The notes beneath the pieces were generated by a model. That model searched no databases. It was not told the origin of the DNA and worked only from the letters and a program-made list of their open reading frames with translations. A stretch of DNA of 64,000 bases from Segatella copri. GTDB lineage: Bacteria > Bacteroidota > Bacteroidia > Bacteroidales > Bacteroidaceae. Of this stretch, positions 53,502 through 62,258 are shown one piece after another. How positions within the stretch are numbered: position 1 is the stretch's first letter; each line of letters opens with the position of its first letter. The stretch spans positions 2,268,501 to 2,332,500 of the forward strand of contig NZ_CP156891.1 of assembly GCF_019249795.2 (NCBI RefSeq), written 5' to 3'. A program made the position numbers and the translations under genes.

Positions 53502-54401
53502 TTATAATGATTTGATATTTTCTTCCGATAGCCCTGTGAATTGCATGATTTGCTCTATAGGCAGACCAGCTTGACGCATTTTTAGGGCGATGGCATTTTT
53601 TTCTTCAGTTTTACCTTCTGCTCTACCTTCCGCTCTGCCTTCTGCTCTACCTTCTGCATGCCCTTCTAATCTAGCGTTTCCAAGAACGTCATTTTGAATC
53701 ATGATGGCATTGACATGTTCATCGTAGGCGTGCCGTTCGGCATTCGACATAGAGTAGTATTTCAGCTTCTCGCGAGCTTCTTGCAATCCTGGTGCTTTCG
53801 TGTCAGGATTGATGACTCCGTTTTTGAGGTAATCAACCCATTCCTCCAATGGAGACTTGGCAACCTTGTTGAACTCATTTACGCGCACTAGCATATAGGT
53901 TGGGAATATTTCGGCAGGCGACTTTCTCACGATTGTATCTTTCTCCTTGGTACTGATGATGAGTTGGTCTTGCGTATGCAGGCCGATAAAATTGTTTTGT
54001 CCTACATAGATATAGTCCGACCCTTTGCCAAGGTCAAAATAAAGTATACTAATGGAATATACCTTTTTTACTTCTTTGTAGGTGTTGCCGAGATTGATAT
54101 GCTCGGTAATAGCCTTTGCCACCCCATAGAGTACGCGCTCCAGATAATACAGCTCACTTGTGTTCTGTATCTCCACGATGATGATGTCCCCTTTGCTATT
54201 TTTCGCCTTGATGTCAACTCTGTTAAACTTGTCATCGGCTTCCTGTTGATTACCCTCGCTTTCCAATATGTCGATAATCTTGATAGGCTCACCGATAAAC
54301 ACAGTAAGGAATCCCTCAAGTACTCCAAAGTTAGCCTTCTGACGAAGCAATCGTTTGATTGCCCAATCGAATCGAATGTATTTATCTTTTAGCTCTTCCA
54401 T
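53502..54401 (-). CDS. Rpn family recombination-promoting nuclease / putative transposase
   Basis: This 299-residue protein belongs to the PD-(D/E)XK Rpn group, whose E. coli members are DNA nucleases that raise RecA-independent recombination. The core reads FNRVDIKAKNSKGDIIIVEIQN, with D63, E77 and Q79 as the D/E-x-Q metal site. The tail has a repeated AEGR unit (encoded at 53613-53660) before a final short helix ending GLSEENIKSL. It is flanked by direct repeats A and B and faces the AAA/PD-(D/E)XK gene across a repeat block. A likely promoter is TAACTTTG at 54434-54441 with CTTG 20 bases upstream. Confidence 0.85.
   Translation of the reverse strand: MEELKDKYIRFDWAIKRLLRQKANFGVLEGFLTVFIGEPIKIIDILESEGNQQEADDKFNRVDIKAKNSKGDIIIVEIQNTSELYYLERVLYGVAKAITEHINLGNTYKEVKKVYSISILYFDLGKGSDYIYVGQNNFIGLHTQDQLIISTKEKDTIVRKSPAEIFPTYMLVRVNEFNKVAKSPLEEWVDYLKNGVINPDTKAPGLQEAREKLKYYSMSNAERHAYDEHVNAIMIQNDVLGNARLEGHAEGRAEGRAEGRAEGKTEEKNAIALKMRQAGLPIEQIMQFTGLSEENIKSL
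53613..53660 (-). repeat. 12-bp tandem repeat inside rpn
   Basis: Four 12-base units (plus strand ACCTTCTGCTCT and variants) encode the AEGR repeats. As the unit is a multiple of three, copy number can change without breaking the frame. Confidence 0.7.
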
Positions 54402-54433
54402 ATAGATTTCCTCCTAAAATTAATATTCGGTTG

Positions 54434-54465
54434 CAAAGTTACGCTTTTCTTTTGAAAGAAGCAAG
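54434..54465 (-). promoter_or_regulatory. Promoter of rpn
   Basis: On the minus strand CTTG (54462-54465), 20 bases, then TAACTTTG (54434-54441), 33 bases before the start. Confidence 0.55.
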
Positions 54466-54497
54466 GATTTTTGGGAAAATGTTTGAGTTGTAAAACT

Positions 54498-54610
54498 ACT
54501 ATTGTACTGTCAATGAGTTTATACTTGTACAACAGTAGGCTTATGGTTGTACAACTAAAGGGTATACAGTCGTACGACTAAAGAGTGTGTAGTTGTACGA
54601 TAATGTGGTG
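54498..54610. repeat. Five-unit 23-bp-period array with GTAC palindromes
   Basis: GTAC cores sit at 54504, 54527, 54549, 54572 and 54595 (steps 23, 22, 23, 23). The cores are extended palindromes such as GTTGTACAAC and GTCGTACGAC, joined by related spacers (CTAAAGGGTATA, CTAAAGAGTGTG). Confidence 0.7.
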
Positions 54611-54613
54611 TTG

Positions 54614-54669
54614 CCACTAGGCTCGGCAGACCTGCTGACTGCAGTCGGCAGAGCTGCCGAGCCTAGTGG
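54614..54669. repeat. 56-bp near-perfect palindrome
   Basis: The outer 16 bases (CCACTAGGCTCGGCAG) pair perfectly with 54654-54669. The inner part adds CTGC.GACTG on each side of the centre. In total 25 of 28 positions pair. There is no T-run at either end. Confidence 0.8.
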
Positions 54670-54756
54670 AAATCATCAAGAAGCAGTCTGCTTGAACCTC
54701 AGATACAGTCTCTCTGAACCTCAGATACCGACTGCTTGAACCTCCTAATCTATATC
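54669..54756. repeat. Four-unit 22-bp-period array (GAACCTC type)
   Basis: GAACCTC occurs at 54694, 54716 and 54738, each 22 apart, and a degenerate first unit starts at 54669. Units end in forms of ATACAGTCTG. Confidence 0.65.
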
Positions 54757-54862
54757 TTTGCCCCAGCGCAGTCGTATCCTTGTGCCAGATGAGCCGTCTC
54801 GTTACGCTTATTCAGCCGCATTATTATGCTTGCTCAGCCACCTTGTTGAATTCGCGCAGCTG
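54753..54862. repeat. Five-unit 22-bp-period array (CAGCC type)
   Basis: Units start at 54753, 54775, 54797, 54819 and 54841, exactly 22 apart. The consensus opens TATCNTTGNGCC and closes CAGCCG. The first unit contains a -7-like TATCTTTG. Units 2 and 3 equal direct repeat B and recur at 53419-53453. Confidence 0.7.
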
Positions 54863-55129
54863 GTAGGCACACCTTTTTAGTATAATAAATCTAAAAATTT
54901 TTGGTTAGAACTCTACTTTCACATATCTTTGCACTTAAAAAAAGTGGCACATGTGCCATAAATTTTAAGTAGAGGCATAAATCGAAACAATAACCTAAAT
55001 CTATAACGGCACCTATAACTGCTGGAGTTTTTATAGAAGAATTAAAATGGAATATACCAAAGATCTTTTCGAAAAATTACGTCGGAACGTAATTTTTGCT
55101 GCATCGTGTTAGAAGTTTTTCGGGAAAGT

Positions 55130-55162
55130 TTTGGAGATTAGGAGATAAAGTATTATCTTTGC
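55130..55162 (+). promoter_or_regulatory. Promoter of the AAA/PD-(D/E)XK gene
   Basis: TTTG (55130-55133), 21 bases, then TATCTTTG (55155-55162), giving a leader of about 30 nt. Confidence 0.7.
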
Positions 55163-55196
55163 CATCAGATTCAAAAACGAATAATCAAACTGAATT

Positions 55197-56954
55197 ATGA
55201 TAGTAAGACCAAAGCGCATTTATCGCAAGCGCATACCATACGGCATGCAGAATTTTGAGGATGTCATAAAAGAGGATTGTTACTATGTGGACAAGACTCC
55301 TTTCATAGAGCAAATAGAAGAATCCAACAAGTATTTCTTCTATATTCGCCCTCGCCGTTTCGGCAAGACACTTACCCTCTCCATGCTTGAGAATTACTAT
55401 GACATCAACAAGAAAGACAAGTTTGATGAAATCTTTGGCAAGCTATACATCGGGCAGAATCCTACACCAAAGCATAATACATATCTCATCATCCACCTCA
55501 ATTTTGCCGAAGTGGCAGCAGGATTGGATGATTATAAGGATGGACTGGACAACCATTGTCGCCTTGTATTCAATTTCTTCTGCGACATCTATGCACATAT
55601 TCTTCCTGCTGGTACCAAGGAAGGATTGCAACAGGAGCCTGATGCGGTATCCAAGTTGAGGTTTCTTTGCCAGAAATGCCAGGAGGTGGGGAAGAAGATT
55701 TATCTCTTCATCGATGAGTACGACAACTTCACCAACATGATTCTCGCCCATGAGGAGCATCTCGTGAGGTATCGCAACCAGACCCACGGAGAGGGATACT
55801 TGCGCCAGTTCTTCAACACCATCAAGGGTGCGGCTGGCAATACTCTGGGCAGAGTGTTCGTCACGGGAGTAAGCCCTGTGACCATGGACGACCTGACCAG
55901 CGGATTCAACATCGGAACCAACTACTCCCTAAGCCCAAAATTCAATGAGATGACGGGCTTCACGGAAGAAGAAGTGAGAGAGATGCTGGATTATTACCGC
56001 AGCGTCCTGCCGTTCAATCACACCACCGATGAGCTGATCAAGGTGATGAAGCCTTGGTACGACAACTATTGCTTTGCCGTCAAGAGCTATGGCAAGACCA
56101 CGATGTACAACTCCGTGATGGTACTCAATTTCATTAGTAACTATATAGATAATGAGTACGACATCCCCGACTCCATGGTAGAGACCAACATCCGTATCGA
56201 CTATGACAAGATGCGAATGCTCATCCGCCACGACAAGGAGTTTGCCCACGATGCCAGCATCATCCAGCAGTTGGTAACCCAGGGATTCGTGATAGGCACG
56301 CTCAACGAGAACTTCCCTGCCGAGCGAATCAACGACCCAGACAACTTCCTCAGCCTGCTGTTCTATTTCGGCATGGTGACGATAGACGGAACATACAAGG
56401 GTGAGACCAAGTTCATCATCCCGAATGAGGTGGTGCGTGACCAGATGTACACCTACCTGCTCGACACCTACAAGGAGAACGACTTGGTATATGATAGATA
56501 TAGCAAGGGTAAATTGGAGAGCAAACTGGCATACGATGGGCAATTCAAGCTATACTTTGAGTATATCGCCGACTGCCTGAAGAAGTACTCCTCCCAGCGA
56601 GACAAGCAGAAGGGAGAGGCTTTCGTGCATGGCTTCACCTTGGCGATGACAAGCCAGAACAAGTTCTATCGCCCTATCTCTGAGCTGGACAATGACGGCG
56701 GCTATGCCGACATTTTCCTCTCTCCGCTCTGTGACATCTACAAGGACATGGTAGATTCATATATCATCGAGTTGAAATATTGCAAGAGCCAAACCACAGA
56801 TGAGCAAGTAAAAAAGCTCTTCGAGGAGGCTTCAGCTCAAATCTCTCGCTATGCGGACAGTGATATGGTCAGAGAGGCAGTAAAGACTACAAAGCTCCAC
56901 AAGCTGGTGGTTATCTACCGCGGAGCGGAAATGGTGGCTTGCGAGGAAATATAA
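55197..56954 (+). CDS. AAA-ATPase-like / PD-(D/E)XK nuclease family protein
   Basis: This 585-residue protein is the AAA-ATPase-like plus PDDEXK_9 type that is often present in many copies in gut Bacteroidales. It has the variant Walker A RPRRFGKTLTL (51-61), Walker B KIYLFIDEYDNF and VTGVSPVTMDDLTSGFNI, a helical middle part, and a C-terminal PD-(D/E)XK fold with GGYADIFL and SYIIELKY. The function is not established; roles in DNA processing or defence have been suggested for relatives. It is a single gene, divergent from rpn, another PD-(D/E)XK protein, across the repeat block. Confidence 0.87.
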   Translation: MIVRPKRIYRKRIPYGMQNFEDVIKEDCYYVDKTPFIEQIEESNKYFFYIRPRRFGKTLTLSMLENYYDINKKDKFDEIFGKLYIGQNPTPKHNTYLIIHLNFAEVAAGLDDYKDGLDNHCRLVFNFFCDIYAHILPAGTKEGLQQEPDAVSKLRFLCQKCQEVGKKIYLFIDEYDNFTNMILAHEEHLVRYRNQTHGEGYLRQFFNTIKGAAGNTLGRVFVTGVSPVTMDDLTSGFNIGTNYSLSPKFNEMTGFTEEEVREMLDYYRSVLPFNHTTDELIKVMKPWYDNYCFAVKSYGKTTMYNSVMVLNFISNYIDNEYDIPDSMVETNIRIDYDKMRMLIRHDKEFAHDASIIQQLVTQGFVIGTLNENFPAERINDPDNFLSLLFYFGMVTIDGTYKGETKFIIPNEVVRDQMYTYLLDTYKENDLVYDRYSKGKLESKLAYDGQFKLYFEYIADCLKKYSSQRDKQKGEAFVHGFTLAMTSQNKFYRPISELDNDGGYADIFLSPLCDIYKDMVDSYIIELKYCKSQTTDEQVKKLFEEASAQISRYADSDMVREAVKTTKLHKLVVIYRGAEMVACEEI

Positions 56955-57004
56955 AACTATTTCAACCATACAGGTCGAAAATGTTTGAGAGAGATAAAAA
57001 GAAA

Positions 57005-57051
57005 AAGGTGTATCCCTTTGCCCATTGTGTTGAGCAATAAGGATACACCTT
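57005..57051. terminator. Terminator between the AAA gene and susD
   Basis: AAGGTGTATCC pairs with GGATACACCTT across 25 bases. On the minus strand it is followed by TTTTCTTTTT, so it mainly serves susD. Confidence 0.75.
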
Positions 57052-57080
57052 ATTATATTATACTATTCCGAAAGATTTGA

Positions 57081-58715
57081 TTAGTTAATCTCCGGAGCAG
57101 TTGCATCAGCATTGTAGTCGGTCTCGTTCAGAGGAACGCCCCATGTCCACTTGTTACCATCCTCAGGATTGATGGTGATAGCAACAGTCGAATGTGCATT
57201 ACCACCTTCTTTAAAAGTCTTTCGAACTACAGCCTTGTTCCAACGCTTGAAGTCGCTCCACTCGAAGCCCTCACCCCAAAGCTCAAGACAACGATAGTCC
57301 TGAATCTCTGAAAGAAGCTCCTCTCCAGTCTTGGTGCAGGTATATTCTGGGTTACGACCAGAAGTAGCATTCAGTTCAACCAATGCAGCCTGAGCTTCTG
57401 CTTCATGATGCAAGAAATAATTTGCCTCAGCCTCAATCAATACCATCTCACTAGAGCGGATGAATGGCAAGTAGCTGACACCTGGCTGGTCGGTTACAAA
57501 GAACTTCAAGTTTGCATCCAGATAGTAGATACCAGCCTGATAAGGTGCATTTAATCCTTTTACTGCATGAGCCTTTACGATGGAATCTGCTTGTGCATAG
57601 ATGTCATCATCCTCCATTCCAAGAATACCAAATGTATAGTAAGTCTCAGACTCCTTAGAGAGGTCAAGGTTAGGGAACTTATCCTCTGTCAGGAAGTTCT
57701 GCTTGCGGGCATCATTGTTAGGAATACGGGAAATCAACTCATGGCCGATGGTTCCAGCACCTGTAGTCATACCTTCTGCTGTAGCATAGTGACCATTACA
57801 AGCACCCTGTGTACCATAAGACCAATACCAGTTATTTTCAGAAGCATCACCATAGCTACCCATAATCCACTCTGATGTTGGCTCACAGAAACCAGCCTTA
57901 TAATCAGCATTGCTCATCAATGGATAACCCTGCTTAGCAAGCTTAGCCTGATCAAGAGCTGTCTGGTAATCCTGGCGAAACAAAGCTGCACGTGCATAAA
58001 CTGCATGAGCAACGTTTGCATTAGGAATCCAAACCTCAGAAGCAGGACGGTCGATGCCACTTTCGCCAAACAAGGTAATCGCTTCCTGGCAATCCTTGTA
58101 AATCTGATCTACGGTTTCTGCCAATGTTGCGTATGGAGCATCGCCTGTAGATTCATCAAGACGAAGAACCACGCCCTGTGAAGCACCATTGTTACTGTCC
58201 TGCCAACGATAGCAGTAGTAGTGAATCAACTTCTCGTAGCTGTAAGCACGGAAAGCCAAGGCTGAAGCCTTGATAAACTTCTTGTCAGACTCGCTTCCTG
58301 CTGCTGCATCAATACGGGTAATGATAGTGTTAGCCTGACCGATGAGCTGGTAATAATAATACCAAGCATATCCATCATAGATAGTATTTGTTCTATTATG
58401 GAACTGCTGATTATGGATAGGTGCCCAACCAGATGCATAGGCATTATAATTATAATTCTGGCTTGGCAAGTTCTCATAAAGACGCATAATTGCATTCTCA
58501 CCAGCAAAGCCCTGTGTGAAAGCATAATGCTGAGTAGTCTGGCAACGAGCGATACCATTCAAGGCCATGTAAGCCATCTCTGTTGTTGCTACCGCATTCT
58601 CAGAACCAACAGAACTTGTCGGTTTGGTTTCGAGATAATCGCTGCCACAAGATGCCAGCATTGTTGCAGAAGCTAAAATAGCGCAACCGAATATCTTATT
58701 TATATAATTTTTCAT
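57081..58715 (-). CDS. SusD/RagB-like nutrient-binding lipoprotein
   Basis: This 544-residue outer-membrane lipoprotein (lipobox LASC, Cys23) captures glycans at the surface and delivers them to its SusC partner. The N-terminal SusD region includes YYYQLIGQANTIITRID and the helical TPR-like AFRAYSYEKLIHYYCYRWQ. The C-terminal end has RCLELWGEGFEWSDFKRWNK, typical of the family. It lies 28 bases after susC. With GH67 upstream on the same strand, glucuronoxylan is the likely ligand, by context only. Confidence 0.94.
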   Translation of the reverse strand: MKNYINKIFGCAILASATMLASCGSDYLETKPTSSVGSENAVATTEMAYMALNGIARCQTTQHYAFTQGFAGENAIMRLYENLPSQNYNYNAYASGWAPIHNQQFHNRTNTIYDGYAWYYYYQLIGQANTIITRIDAAAGSESDKKFIKASALAFRAYSYEKLIHYYCYRWQDSNNGASQGVVLRLDESTGDAPYATLAETVDQIYKDCQEAITLFGESGIDRPASEVWIPNANVAHAVYARAALFRQDYQTALDQAKLAKQGYPLMSNADYKAGFCEPTSEWIMGSYGDASENNWYWSYGTQGACNGHYATAEGMTTGAGTIGHELISRIPNNDARKQNFLTEDKFPNLDLSKESETYYTFGILGMEDDDIYAQADSIVKAHAVKGLNAPYQAGIYYLDANLKFFVTDQPGVSYLPFIRSSEMVLIEAEANYFLHHEAEAQAALVELNATSGRNPEYTCTKTGEELLSEIQDYRCLELWGEGFEWSDFKRWNKAVVRKTFKEGGNAHSTVAITINPEDGNKWTWGVPLNETDYNADATAPEIN

Positions 58716-58743
58716 TTTATTTTCTCTTTATTTTATTATTCCC

Positions 58744-61700
58744 TTAGAATGTTACAGACAAACCGAAGTTGAATACGCGTGCACTTACGTATGTATCATC
58801 AGAACCACCACTGAAGCTGTACTGAGGGTTCATACCCTTACGGGCTGTAAGTGTGAACAGGTTCTCTGCACCAGCCTTAACCTGCAAGCCCTGGATACCC
58901 ATATTCTGGATCCATGCCTTTGGCAAGTTGTAACTCAGGTTGATATTCTTGAAGATGAGATAATCTGCGCTTGTCAACCAGCGGTCACTTGTATCGTTGT
59001 TGTAGGTACTGCGGTTGAAGTCGATGACAGGAATTCCATTAGGATCGAGACGGTTTGGAGATGTCTCTGTCATTCCCTCAGGCACACCGTTCCAAGACTT
59101 CAGGATGTCCTTATGGTTAGCTGATGCTGATGAAGCAGAAGCTGTGCTCATCAATCTCATGTAAGAAGCATCGAAAACCTTGCCACCCAAGCTATAGGTA
59201 AACAATACACCGAGGCTCAAGTCCTTCCAACGGAGGTTTGTACCGAATGAACCATATACAGATGGGAGAGCTGTACCAGCCCATTTACGCTCAGCATTGG
59301 CTGTCTCTGTTGTATAGTTCTTGCCATTAATGGTTACAAGTGTACCATCAGCCTTAGCTGCCTCAACTTTGTCATCGGCAATATCATACAAAGAATTACC
59401 TGTCATCTGGTCAACACCTGCGAAGTGATAGGTAAAGAACTCGTATGCAGAGTGTCCCTCAGAATACTTCTGTACGCCATGAAGAATATCCTTACCTCCA
59501 GGCAACTTGATTACCTTATTCTTCAAGGTTGTAGCATCTGCAGAAACAGTCCAGTTCCAATCCTTGTTCTTTATAATTTCACCACTCAAGGCGATTTCAA
59601 ATCCACGGTTCGAAATGGTACCAATATTCTGATACTGAGACATATTAGACATATCCGGATTATGAGGGTATGAACCTGCTGAATATGGCAAACGAACCTC
59701 GAAGAGAAGATCTTTAGAACGCTTGTCGAAGTAACCGATGCTGAAGTTCAAACGGTCGAACAATCTACCCTCAACACCGAAATCAACGGTCTGAGTTGTC
59801 TCCCACTTAATGTTTGAAGCAGCCAAAGTTTGCTTGATCAAGGCTGTGTTACCACCATTCTTGTCAATCTCATAGAGAGCCTGATAAGCATAGAGGCTTA
59901 CACCGGCATTGTTACCTACCTCACCATAAGAAGCACGTACACGCAAGTCGTTCAACCATTCTACATTCTGCAGGAAATTCTCTTTCTTGGCATTCCAGTT
60001 CAAACCGAATGAATAGAAATCACCCCAGCGGGCATCCTTTGCAAAACGGGAAGAACCATCACGGCGGTATGAGAAGTCTGCGAAGTATTTCTCGTCATAG
60101 TTGTAGCGGATACGACCCAAATAAGACTCAGTCTTATCTACATCATTAAATCCATCGAAGTATGAGTTTGTCAGGAAGTTACCCATCACCAAGTTGCCTG
60201 ATACAGCCATATTGGTATTCATACCACGGGTCAGCTTTCTCTCCCAGCTATAGTTCTCATGACCTGCAAGAACATCTACGTTGTGCTTACCGTAGGTCTG
60301 ATTCCATGTCAGCAACTCCTGGGCTGTATAGGTAGCATACTGGTATGCATGGCTGGACAAACGACCATTGTTTGCTGCACCATCACCAATGTTAGGGTTA
60401 TTATAGGTCTGGCGGTTAGATGTACTGTTATTACCATTAGCCTTTACCATCACAGAGAAGTTGTATGGCAGATTAATCTTACCATAAACCTGTGCATCGA
60501 TTACTGCACGACGGGTCTTATCCTTGTCAGCAACCATCTCGTATGCGATGTTACGGTTAGAGAGGTACTCAGAGGTTACATCAAACTGCTTCTCTCCATT
60601 CTCATCAAGCGCATAGCTGCCATCTGCATTATGCATATACATAGGATACACAGGCGCCATGTAACGGGTGGTATAGAATGGGTTAGCATAAGCATTACCA
60701 GAAGCGTTGTCATTAAACTGACGATTAGATACATTGGCACTCAAGTTGATACCAGCCTCGAACCACTTGCTTGGAGTGAACTTAGAGTTGATACGACCAG
60801 TGAAACGCTCGAAAGCAGAGTTCTTGGTATAACCCTTCTCGTTCAAGTAACCGGCAGAAGCATAAACATTGAACTTCTCGCCACTTATAGCACCAGAGAC
60901 GTTGTACTCCTGACGATGACCTGTACGCTCAACACCATCCTGCCAATCGAGGTCGTCATAACCAGAGAGGCGAGAAGCAATCAGCTTGCCGTTTGCATCA
61001 AACAGAGCATCATTCTTTGCATTGTAGATATTTCGCTTTACATAGTCGCTAATCAAGTGAGTTGTAGCATATTGAGCAGCCGCAGCAGCATCCAGATTCA
61101 TCTTTCCCGACATGGCGTAGTTCTTCATTGCCAACCAAGATGCCTCCATCCACTGGTCAGCATTCAGGCGCTCATACTCACCGATACCACGAGTGTAAAC
61201 ACCATTGTTGATCTGGAGATTGATAGTAGGCTTGATGCCATACTTTGCACGCTTGGTAGTAATCAGGATGACACCATTGGCAGCACGGTTACCATAAAGG
61301 GCAGCAGAAGCTGCATCCTTCAATACAGACATGCTCTCGATATCATTAGGGTTCAACTCAGAGATGTTACCATCGAAAGCTGCGCCATCTACTACATAAA
61401 GAGGCTGGTCAGCATCCTTTACCAAGGTTCCGACACCACGGATGTGGATAGTTGGAGCCTTACCTGGCTCACCGTATGAGCTATTAACCTGTACACCAGG
61501 AGCAGCACCTTCGAGCGCACCTGTTACAGAAGTAGTGATACGGTTCTCGATTTCCTTAGAATCAACAGCAGTTACAGAACCTGTAATAGATTGGCGCTTA
61601 GCTGTACCATATGCCACAACAACGACATCAGCCAGAGAATGATTGTCTGCATCCAAAACAATCTTCATGTCAGAAGAAGCCTTGGCTGTCTTAGACTGCA

Positions 61701-61929
61701 TACCGATGTATGTAATCTCCAACTTGGCTCCGGCAGGAGCGTTCAATGAGAAGTTACCGTCAATATCGGTAACTGTACCTGTGTTAGTGCCCGCAACCTT
61801 GATAGAAGCACCGATAACAGGGCTGCCATCCTCAGAAGAGGTTACGTGACCAGAGATTTGACTTTGTGCAAAAGCCATGCTCGTGCTAAGAGCAAGACCT
61901 GCAACTACTGTCATGAGTCTTTTTTCCAT
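58744..61929 (-). CDS. SusC/RagA-family TonB-dependent transporter
   Basis: This 1061-residue outer-membrane barrel imports oligosaccharides with energy from TonB. It has a signal peptide (about 1-21), a carboxypeptidase-regulatory-like domain (about 24-95), a plug with the SusC motif VVVVAYGTAKRQSITGSV and later ANGVILITTKRAKYG, and a beta barrel ending in FGLSVTF with a terminal aromatic. It is directly upstream of susD. A promoter at 62146-62177 implies a leader of about 210 nt. Confidence 0.95.
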   Translation of the reverse strand: MEKRLMTVVAGLALSTSMAFAQSQISGHVTSSEDGSPVIGASIKVAGTNTGTVTDIDGNFSLNAPAGAKLEITYIGMQSKTAKASSDMKIVLDADNHSLADVVVVAYGTAKRQSITGSVTAVDSKEIENRITTSVTGALEGAAPGVQVNSSYGEPGKAPTIHIRGVGTLVKDADQPLYVVDGAAFDGNISELNPNDIESMSVLKDAASAALYGNRAANGVILITTKRAKYGIKPTINLQINNGVYTRGIGEYERLNADQWMEASWLAMKNYAMSGKMNLDAAAAAQYATTHLISDYVKRNIYNAKNDALFDANGKLIASRLSGYDDLDWQDGVERTGHRQEYNVSGAISGEKFNVYASAGYLNEKGYTKNSAFERFTGRINSKFTPSKWFEAGINLSANVSNRQFNDNASGNAYANPFYTTRYMAPVYPMYMHNADGSYALDENGEKQFDVTSEYLSNRNIAYEMVADKDKTRRAVIDAQVYGKINLPYNFSVMVKANGNNSTSNRQTYNNPNIGDGAANNGRLSSHAYQYATYTAQELLTWNQTYGKHNVDVLAGHENYSWERKLTRGMNTNMAVSGNLVMGNFLTNSYFDGFNDVDKTESYLGRIRYNYDEKYFADFSYRRDGSSRFAKDARWGDFYSFGLNWNAKKENFLQNVEWLNDLRVRASYGEVGNNAGVSLYAYQALYEIDKNGGNTALIKQTLAASNIKWETTQTVDFGVEGRLFDRLNFSIGYFDKRSKDLLFEVRLPYSAGSYPHNPDMSNMSQYQNIGTISNRGFEIALSGEIIKNKDWNWTVSADATTLKNKVIKLPGGKDILHGVQKYSEGHSAYEFFTYHFAGVDQMTGNSLYDIADDKVEAAKADGTLVTINGKNYTTETANAERKWAGTALPSVYGSFGTNLRWKDLSLGVLFTYSLGGKVFDASYMRLMSTASASSASANHKDILKSWNGVPEGMTETSPNRLDPNGIPVIDFNRSTYNNDTSDRWLTSADYLIFKNINLSYNLPKAWIQNMGIQGLQVKAGAENLFTLTARKGMNPQYSFSGGSDDTYVSARVFNFGLSVTF

Positions 61930-62145
61930 AAATCTCTCTCGTTTAATTAATTAATTAATAAATATATAATGTTTTATATTTCTTTCTCACTACATATTCT
62001 CCCAACTTTTATTGAGCGTGGGGGCTCATTTCTTGTCTCTAACTCTTATCCCGAACTGGTGGGGGTGGGTATGTTGTCATACCTTATTATATATAAGGAA
62101 GTATCTCAAACTTCACTAAATTTTAATAATATTTTTAATCGGCTG

Positions 62146-62177
62146 CAAAATTAAGCATTTTTTAGGAAATCACCAAA
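62146..62177 (-). promoter_or_regulatory. Promoter of susC-susD
   Basis: On the minus strand TTTG (62174-62177), 20 bases, then TAATTTTG (62146-62153). Confidence 0.7.
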
Positions 62178-62258
62178 CTTTTTTCTAGAAAAGTTGCACT
62201 TTGCTCGATATTTTGTTATAAATATGCGGTTTTTATACACTTTTGCTTATGAAAAACA

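Larger units (their letters stand above)
54402..55196. other. 795-bp repeat-rich gap between rpn and the AAA/PD-(D/E)XK gene
   Basis: No coding sequence is supported. In order it holds the rpn promoter, a 23-bp-period array (54498-54610), a 56-bp palindrome (54614-54669), a 22-bp-period array (54669-54756), a second 22-bp-period array (54753-54862), a -7-like TATCTTTG (54924-54931), a 14-bp palindrome TGGCACATGTGCCA (54945-54958) and the promoter at 55130-55162. Confidence 0.7.

Noticed and set aside
54498..54862. Possible CRISPR array
   Set aside because: The repeat units are degenerate and abut each other, with no unique spacers between exact repeats, and no cas genes are present.
60259..61479. 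Long open frame of 406 codons opposite susC
   Set aside because: It lies wholly inside the clear SusC gene and shows no protein family features.
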